Assembly: GCF_004151235.1 (NCBI RefSeq) | Contig: NZ_JUIV01000006.1 | Span: forward strand, 1-64,000 | From: Flavobacterium anhuiense | Lineage (GTDB): Bacteria; Bacteroidota; Bacteroidia; Flavobacteriales; Flavobacteriaceae | Direction: 5' to 3' | DNA: 64,000 nucleotides | Program-made: the position numbers and the translations under genes | Part shown: positions 58,192-64,000 of the stretch, one piece after another | Position numbering within the stretch: position 1 is the stretch's first letter | How the letters are laid out: each line of letters starts with the position of its first letter | Notes under the pieces: model-generated | What the model was told of the DNA's origin: nothing | Seen by the model: only the letters and a program-made list of their open reading frames with translations | Databases searched by the model: none

Positions 58192-61100
58192 ATGAATAAA
58201 ATAGTTTTTTTTATTTTTTGTTTTTTTTCAAGTCTTTGCTCTGTTTGGAGTCAGAGCAAAGATTCAGGGAAGTTTCGTAAAGAAATTTCGCTGAATTCGT
58301 CTTGGGAAACCGTAATCTTGGATAATCTTCCGCTGAAAGAAGAAGATTTTGTAGAAAATTCAAAAACTGATTCTAATTGGCAGAAGGTTAGTGTGCCTCA
58401 CAATTGGGATCAGTATTATGGTTTCAGAAGAACAAAACATGGAAATTTGCACGGTACAGCTTGGTACAAAAAAACATTAAAACTCGACAAAACTGCTGCT
58501 GGAAAAAGACTTTTTTTGTTTTTTGAAGGCGTTAGTTCTTACGGAACAGTTTGGGTAAACGGTAAAAAAGTAGGAGGACACAAAGGTGGAAGAACTACTT
58601 TTACTTTAGACATTACCAAAGCGGTTTCTTTCGATGCAGCAAATATCATTTTAGTAAAAGCTTCTCATCCGTCATTTATAGCCGATTTACCATGGGTTTG
58701 CGGTGGCTGTTCGGGAGAATGGGGATTCTCAGAAGGTTCTCAGCCAATGGGAATTTTCAGACCCGTTACTTTGGTCATAACAAACGATGTTAGAATTCAG
58801 CCTTTTGGCGTTCATATCTGGAATGATAAATCGGTTTCAAAACAAAAAGCAATTCTTCATACAACTACAGAAATCAATAATTATGGCACTTCACAGCGAA
58901 ATTTGACTATCGAAAACATTCTTTTGGATGCCTCTGGAAAGAGAGTTGCTATTGCAAAAAGCGATAACAAAATCAATTCGGGAGAAACAAAAGAAATAGC
59001 ACAGACACTTCCAGAAATTCATAATCCGAAATTATGGTCGCCATTCAGTCCGTATTTGTATAAATTGGTTACTTCGGTTTATGAAAATGGAAAAATAATT
59101 GATCAGTTAACAACTCCTTATGGAATTCGTTGGGTAAGCTGGCCTGTGAGTCGTGACGGAAAAGACAATCGTTTTTTCATTAATGATGAACCTATTTTTA
59201 TAAATGGCGTTTGCGAATACGAACATTTAATTGGAAAAAGCCATTCGTTTTCAGACGAAATGATTCATTCTCGAATTGAGCAAATAAAAGCTGGCGGATT
59301 TAATGCTTTTAGAGAAGCGCATCAGCCTCACAATTTATTATATCAAAAAGAATTAGACGAAAACGGAATCTTATTTTGGAGCCAGTTTTCAGCACATATT
59401 TGGTACGATACGCCAGAATTCAAAGAGAACTTTAAAACATTATTAAGAGAATGGATTAAAGAACGCAGAAACAGTCCGTCTGTAGTAATGTGGGGATTGC
59501 AGAACGAAAGTACGATCCCAAAAGAATTTGCCGAAGAATGCACGCAGATAATCCGTGAAATGGATCCGTTATCGGCTTCACAAAGAATCGTAACTACTTG
59601 TAACGGTGGAGAAGGAACAGATTGGAATGTAGTTCAAAACTGGTCTGGAACGTATGGAGGAGATCCGTTAAAATATCATCTGGAAATGACAACTCAGTTA
59701 TTAAACGGTGAATACGGCGCATGGCGTTCAGCCGATTTACATACCGAAGGTGAATTCGACCAAAAAGGAACTTTAAGCGAAAACCGTTTTTCTCAGTTAA
59801 TGGAAATTAAAGTTAGAGAAGCAGAATCGGTAAAAGATAAAATTGCGGGACAATTTAACTGGCTTTTTGCTTCTCACGAAAATCCGGGACGCGTTCAAAA
59901 TGGCGAAGGATTTAGAGATATTGATAAAGTCGGCCCAGTAAATTACAAAGGGCTTTTTACGATTTGGGGTGAACCTTTGGATGCATTTTATATGTATCGA
60001 GCGAATTATGTTTCGAACAAAACCAATCCGATGGTTTATATCGTTTCGCACACCTGGCCAAGCCGTTGGGAAACTGCGGGAATCAAAAACGGAATCGATA
60101 TTTATTCGAATTGTGATGAAGTAGAATTGTTTAATGACGTTGATAAAATTTCACTTGGAAAACTAAAAAATCCAGGAATCGGACAGCATTTTCAGTTTAA
60201 TAATGTAAATATCCAATACAATGTTTTATATGCTGTTGGTTATGTAAACGGAAAAGCGGTTGCTAATGATTATATCGTTTTAAATAACTTTCCAAAAGCA
60301 CCAAGTTTTGATGCTTTAACAACTAATAAAGTTGATATTACAAAAGCCAAAAGCGGTTATAATTATATTTACAGAGTAAACTGCGGTGGTTCTGAATTGA
60401 CAGATTCTGCCGGAAATACTTGGCTAACTGATACGCACAAAAACGGACAAAATACTTGGGGTTCATTATCATGGACCGATAATTTTGAGAAACTTCCAGA
60501 CTTTTTTGCAAGTCAAAGAAAAACTTTCGATCCAATAAACGGCACAAAAGATCCTGAGTTGTTTCAAAGTTTTAGATATGGCGTTGACAAATTGCGTTAC
60601 GAATTTCCTGCGCCAAACGACGAATATTTAGTCGAATTATATTTCACAGAACCGTGGTACGGAACTGGCGGAGGTTTAGACTGCAAAGGATGGCGTTTGT
60701 TTGATGTTGCCATCAATGAAAATGTAGTTTTAAAAGATTTTGATATTTGGGCAGAAGCTGGACATGATAACGCTGTGAAGAAAACATTCAAAGTAAAAAG
60801 TACAAACGGCAAAATTGTGATTTCGTTTCCAAATGTAAAAGCTTCTCAAGCGATTATTTCGGCAATTGCAATTGCGACGAAAGATATTCATGCAAGACCA
60901 GCGTCTGAATCTTCAAAAAATATTGAAAACTTGATTTTGAGTACTTATGATAAAAGTAGAAATTGGGTAGCTTCTTGGTTGGATATCAATTCAAAACAAT
61001 ATTCAAATTCAGAAATTATATTTACAGAATTGCCTTCAGAAGTTTTTGGAGCAGATTATTTACAATTTTCTTCTAATTCAAAAGTTTCGGGATCATTCAC

Positions 61101-61722
61101 AGCGAAAGAAGAATCAACTGTTTATGTTTTAGTTGATAGTAAAATCAAAGCATTAAAAGGGCTTTCAGATTATAAAAAAATAGAAGAAAAAGCAAAAAAC
61201 AGCAACGGAATTTCATTTGATGTTTTCACTAAAAAAATAAAGAAAGACGAGAAAGTTCTTTTTGATAATTCAGAAACTATAAATACAATTGCCGTCGTTC
61301 CAACGTATGATATGGGTGAAAAAGACGATTCTAGACCAGTCGTAATTATCGAAGCAGAAAAAACAAAAACAACTGGAACTGGAATTGAAAAGGGAAATTT
61401 CAAAAAAGCAGATTATATTGAGTTCGCTAAAAAGACAAATAACAGTATCGAGTTTGAAGTAAAACCGGGCGTTGCGGGAATTTATTTAATGCGTTTCCGT
61501 TTTATGAATCGAAATGAAACGCCTTTAAAAGTGAAATTCAAAATGGAAGATGCGTACGGAATTTTAATGCGAAATGATACGATTGAGTTTTTTCCTTCGC
61601 CTGAAAAATGGAAGATTTTGAATACGACGTCTGGAGGTTATATTAATGCAGGAACATATAAAATTACTTTGGAAGGTGATGATTTGAAAGGATTAATGTT
61701 GGATAATTTTGAGTTTCAATAG
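58192..61722 (+). CDS. GH2 glycosidase with malectin-like and CBM-like C-terminal domains
   Basis: 1176 residues, exported (FFIFCFFSSLCSVWSQ). The GH2 core is a sugar-binding sandwich (SVPHNWDQYYGFRRTKHGNL), immunoglobulin domain and TIM barrel with E439 (MWGLQNES, acid/base) and E507 (LLNGEYGAWRS, nucleophile). After a domain-4-like sandwich come a malectin domain (about 725-905; YRVNCGGSELTDSAGNTW, YFTEPWYGTGGGLDCKGWR) and a C-terminal CBM6/CBM35-like module (about 1050-1176; VVIIEAEKTKTTGTG, GIYLMRFRFMNRNE). The acid/base motif has a Gln before Asn (QNES) where the LacZ type has Gly (GNE), so it is not of that type; beta-galacturonidase, beta-glucuronidase or beta-galactosidase activity are all possible. 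It follows a 370-base spacer with three repeat elements. Confidence 0.9.
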   Translation: MNKIVFFIFCFFSSLCSVWSQSKDSGKFRKEISLNSSWETVILDNLPLKEEDFVENSKTDSNWQKVSVPHNWDQYYGFRRTKHGNLHGTAWYKKTLKLDKTAAGKRLFLFFEGVSSYGTVWVNGKKVGGHKGGRTTFTLDITKAVSFDAANIILVKASHPSFIADLPWVCGGCSGEWGFSEGSQPMGIFRPVTLVITNDVRIQPFGVHIWNDKSVSKQKAILHTTTEINNYGTSQRNLTIENILLDASGKRVAIAKSDNKINSGETKEIAQTLPEIHNPKLWSPFSPYLYKLVTSVYENGKIIDQLTTPYGIRWVSWPVSRDGKDNRFFINDEPIFINGVCEYEHLIGKSHSFSDEMIHSRIEQIKAGGFNAFREAHQPHNLLYQKELDENGILFWSQFSAHIWYDTPEFKENFKTLLREWIKERRNSPSVVMWGLQNESTIPKEFAEECTQIIREMDPLSASQRIVTTCNGGEGTDWNVVQNWSGTYGGDPLKYHLEMTTQLLNGEYGAWRSADLHTEGEFDQKGTLSENRFSQLMEIKVREAESVKDKIAGQFNWLFASHENPGRVQNGEGFRDIDKVGPVNYKGLFTIWGEPLDAFYMYRANYVSNKTNPMVYIVSHTWPSRWETAGIKNGIDIYSNCDEVELFNDVDKISLGKLKNPGIGQHFQFNNVNIQYNVLYAVGYVNGKAVANDYIVLNNFPKAPSFDALTTNKVDITKAKSGYNYIYRVNCGGSELTDSAGNTWLTDTHKNGQNTWGSLSWTDNFEKLPDFFASQRKTFDPINGTKDPELFQSFRYGVDKLRYEFPAPNDEYLVELYFTEPWYGTGGGLDCKGWRLFDVAINENVVLKDFDIWAEAGHDNAVKKTFKVKSTNGKIVISFPNVKASQAIISAIAIATKDIHARPASESSKNIENLILSTYDKSRNWVASWLDINSKQYSNSEIIFTELPSEVFGADYLQFSSNSKVSGSFTAKEESTVYVLVDSKIKALKGLSDYKKIEEKAKNSNGISFDVFTKKIKKDEKVLFDNSETINTIAVVPTYDMGEKDDSRPVVIIEAEKTKTTGTGIEKGNFKKADYIEFAKKTNNSIEFEVKPGVAGIYLMRFRFMNRNETPLKVKFKMEDAYGILMRNDTIEFFPSPEKWKILNTTSGGYINAGTYKITLEGDDLKGLMLDNFEFQ

Positions 61723-61732
61723 GTTTTTGAGA

Positions 61733-61758
61733 GGCACAAAGGCACAAAGGCACAAAGG
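61733..61758. repeat. 8-base tandem repeat GGCACAAA
   Basis: Three perfect units plus GG lie just after the malectin-type GH2 stop codon. It is non-coding. The rest of the spacer to 61994 holds repeat fragments only. Confidence 0.8.
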
Positions 61759-61844
61759 TTTCTTTGATAATGGATTGGTTTGTCAGGCTGAGCGAAGTCG
61801 AAGTCCACGCAAAGTAATCCCTCAAAGCTTGATAGCGCTTAGTT

Positions 61845-61946
61845 TGTCATTTCGACCTAAGGGAGAAATCACACAAGAAGCTCGACAAAGATTGACGATT
61901 AACATTACGGAGTTACTCGCGGAGATTTTTCCTTCGTCGAAATGAC
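61845..61946. repeat. Family A inverted repeat, copy 11
   Basis: Left arm GTCATTTCGACCTAAGGGAG, right arm TTCCTTCGTCGAAATGAC. A GTCAGGCTGAGCGAAGTCGA repeat fragment (61781-61806) lies just upstream in the same spacer. Confidence 0.75.
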
Positions 61947-61994
61947 AAGATTGGGGAAATACTGAATTTTAAAAAATGATTATTTAAATATATT

Positions 61995-64000
61995 ATGATT
62001 TTAAAAAAGATAATAATTGCTTTAACAATACTATTTTCAGCATCCATTTTTGCGCAAAAACAAGTCAGAATTGTAGAAGATTTCAACAAAAATTGGAACT
62101 TTAAATTAGGAGATTATCCAGAAGCAATAAATGCAAATTTCAATACTTCGGATTGGAGAACGTTGCAATTACCACACGATTGGAGTATTGAAGGCGCATT
62201 TGATAAAGATGCAAAAACCAAACAAGCGCAAGGATTTTTACCTGCAGGAAAAGGTTGGTATCGTAAAACTTTTACTATTCCGGCGAGTTGGAAAAGCAAA
62301 ACAGTTTCAATTGAATTTGATGGTGTTTTTAAGAATAGCGAAGTTTTTATAAACGGTAAATCATTGGGAGTTCGTCCAAATGGCTATATTTCTTTTGGTT
62401 ATGATTTGACTCATTATTTAAAGTTCGGAAAATCAAATACTATTGCTGTAAAAGTAGATAATGATTCACAACCTAATTCAAGATGGTACACAGGTTCTGG
62501 GATTTACAGAAATGTGCGTTTAGTTGCGAGTGAAAAACTGCATGTAGGGAAGTGGGGAACTTTTGTAACTACTCCAGAAGTTTCAGCCGAAAAATCAAAA
62601 ATGCATTTAGAAGTTACCATTGATAATGATAATGCTTCTGCGAAAGAATTTAGACTAGTCACGTCGATCGTAGATTCAAAAAATATTGAAGTGGCAAATA
62701 TGACTTCAATAGAAAAAATCGGAGCTAAAACCTCAGAAAAAAAGATACATAATCTAGAAGTAAAACAGCCAAAATTATGGAGTCTAGAAAATCCGTATTT
62801 GTATAAAGTCATTACAAAAATCTACCAAAAATCGAAGTTGGTTGACAATTATGAGACGCCGCTTGGATTTAGATTTTTTAATTTCGATTCAGAAAAAGGA
62901 TTTTCTTTAAATGGTGTTCCAACCAAGATATTAGGAGTTTGCCTGCATCATGATAATGGCGCTTTGGGAGCGGTAGAAAACATTCATGCGGTTAGAAGAA
63001 AACTGACTTTGATGAAAGAAATGGGAGCAAACGCTATTAGAATGTCACATAATCCGCATTCTTTGGAAATGATGCAATTGTGCGACGAAATGGGATTCAT
63101 CGTTCAGGATGAAGCTTTTGATGTTTGGAAAAAGAAAAAAGTAACCAACGATTACCATAAAGATTGGGATGCTTGGCACAAACAAGATTTAGAAGATTTT
63201 ATCAAAAGAGATCGCAATCATCCGTCGGTGATGATGTGGAGTATTGGGAACGAAATCAGAGAACAATTTGATTCGACTGGAATTGCAATTACTAGAGAAT
63301 TGGCTAAAATCGTAAAATCATTGGACACAACCCGTCCTGTAACTTCGGCTTTGACAGAGAATGTAATTGAGAAAAACTTTATTTATCAATCTGGAGCTTT
63401 AGATCTTTTAGGTTTCAATTACAAACATGAAGATTACAAATATTTCCCAACGAAATTTAAAGGACAAAAAATCTTGGCTTCAGAAAGTGTTTCGGCTCTA
63501 GAAACGCGTGGACATTACGACCAATCGGATGTTATAAAAGCCTGGCCAACAAAACACGGCGCTCCGTTTGACGGAAATGCAGATTGGACGGTTTCTGCTT
63601 ACGATCAGGTAAAATCGTATTGGGGCGCAACACACGAAGAAAACTGGAAAACAATTAAAAGTCAGGATTTCATGGCGGGAACTTTTATCTGGACAGGATT
63701 TGATTATATCGGCGAACCTGATCCGTATCCGTATCCTGCGAGAAGTTCGTATTTTGGAATCGTAGATTTAGCTGGACTTCCGAAAGATGTGTATTATATG
63801 TACCAAAGCGAATGGTCAAAGAAAACGGTTTTGCATATTTTACCGCATTGGAACTGGACAAAAGATCAGGAAATTAACGTTTGGGCTTATTACAATAATG
63901 CAGATGAAGTGGAATTATTCTTAAACGGAAAATCACTTGGAACAAAATCAAAACAAAATGATGATTTGCATATTTCATGGAAAGTGAAGTTCGAGCCTGG
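61995..64000 (+). CDS. GH2 beta-galactosidase-like enzyme, cut by the window end
   Basis: 668 codons are visible from ATG 61995 and the frame is still open at the last base, so the C-terminus lies outside. It is exported (KIIIALTILFSASIFAQ). Domains: sugar-binding sandwich (LQLPHDWSIEGAF, GSGIYRNVRLVA), immunoglobulin domain, TIM barrel with E420 (MWSIGNEI, acid/base) and E497 (ILASESVSALETRG, nucleophile). It belongs to the widespread Bacteroidetes GH2 group that starts DFNKNWNFKLGD and commonly continues with DUF4982-type domains (VWAYYNNADEVELFLNGKSL is already visible). Activity is probably beta-galactosidase, but beta-galacturonidase cannot be excluded in this locus. Confidence 0.92.
   Translation, partial: MILKKIIIALTILFSASIFAQKQVRIVEDFNKNWNFKLGDYPEAINANFNTSDWRTLQLPHDWSIEGAFDKDAKTKQAQGFLPAGKGWYRKTFTIPASWKSKTVSIEFDGVFKNSEVFINGKSLGVRPNGYISFGYDLTHYLKFGKSNTIAVKVDNDSQPNSRWYTGSGIYRNVRLVASEKLHVGKWGTFVTTPEVSAEKSKMHLEVTIDNDNASAKEFRLVTSIVDSKNIEVANMTSIEKIGAKTSEKKIHNLEVKQPKLWSLENPYLYKVITKIYQKSKLVDNYETPLGFRFFNFDSEKGFSLNGVPTKILGVCLHHDNGALGAVENIHAVRRKLTLMKEMGANAIRMSHNPHSLEMMQLCDEMGFIVQDEAFDVWKKKKVTNDYHKDWDAWHKQDLEDFIKRDRNHPSVMMWSIGNEIREQFDSTGIAITRELAKIVKSLDTTRPVTSALTENVIEKNFIYQSGALDLLGFNYKHEDYKYFPTKFKGQKILASESVSALETRGHYDQSDVIKAWPTKHGAPFDGNADWTVSAYDQVKSYWGATHEENWKTIKSQDFMAGTFIWTGFDYIGEPDPYPYPARSSYFGIVDLAGLPKDVYYMYQSEWSKKTVLHILPHWNWTKDQEINVWAYYNNADEVELFLNGKSLGTKSKQNDDLHISWKVKFEP

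Noticed and set aside
61709..61945. Plus-strand 78-codon open frame after the malectin-type GH2
   Set aside because: It starts before the GH2 stop in another frame and is translated from repeat sequence (CQAERSRS, FRPKGEI), a usual artefact of flavobacterial repeats.

Overview
The window looks like chromosome of a low-GC Bacteroidetes, most probably a soil- or plant-associated Flavobacterium. The evidence is one SusC/SusD pair, lipoprotein and Sec signal peptides on almost every product, A/T-rich codon use, and several families of flavobacterial-type intergenic inverted repeats. All 29 genes I accept lie on the + strand. This is one very large polysaccharide utilization locus (PUL), or a large part of one. 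I see no regulator, no inner-membrane transporter and no cytoplasmic catabolic gene, so those must lie outside.

Layout. Positions 160-20098 hold a beta-propeller enzyme with an N-terminal beta-sandwich, a lipoprotein propeller, a GH2 beta-galactosidase, a GH106 alpha-L-rhamnosidase, an SGNH acetylesterase, a DUF5703-type protein, a multidomain PL1 pectate lyase, a GH127 beta-L-arabinofuranosidase and a CE8 pectin methylesterase. A strong intrinsic terminator closes this block at 20123-20174. A 670-base A/T-rich control region follows, with tandem CAGGAT-like half-sites, then susC-susD (20773-26137). Next come two paralogous PL1 pectate lyases around a DUF3826 protein, a beta-helix/TIM-barrel fusion of unknown activity, a GH140-like apiosidase, a GH28 polygalacturonase, a GH43-like enzyme, a BNR-propeller protein, a GH78, an STN-like/esterase fusion, a GH95, an (alpha/alpha)6 lipoprotein, a second GH78, a sialidase-fold lipoprotein, an exported sugar-isomerase-like lipoprotein, a GH138-like alpha-galacturonidase, a GH2 with a malectin domain, and a GH2 cut by the window edge.

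How the genes work together. PL1, GH28 and CE8 would open the homogalacturonan backbone, and SusCD would import oligosaccharides. The periplasmic set GH106, GH78 x2, GH95, GH127, GH138, GH140 and GH2 x3, with the propeller enzymes, closely resembles the toolkit known from Bacteroides for rhamnogalacturonan II (RG-II), the most complex pectin. RG-II is therefore the best guess for the substrate. This is inference from family content; rhamnogalacturonan I with arabinan or galactan side chains may also be used.

Most interesting points: (1) the same roughly 115-residue beta-sandwich seems to sit at the N-terminus of the first propeller enzyme and at the C-terminus of the GH138-like enzyme; (2) several uncharacterised enzymes are candidates for new pectin activities, namely the beta-helix/TIM fusion, the DUF5703 protein, the (alpha/alpha)6 lipoprotein, the BNR/LamG-like protein and the exported isomerase-fold lipoprotein; (3) tandem CRGGAY half-sites at 10-11 base spacing precede susC and the sialidase-like gene; (4) at least four intergenic inverted-repeat families fill nearly every spacer, with paired changes in their arms and nested insertions, and they create false upstream start codons; (5) a 7-base tandem repeat lies inside the signal-peptide codons of the first GH2.
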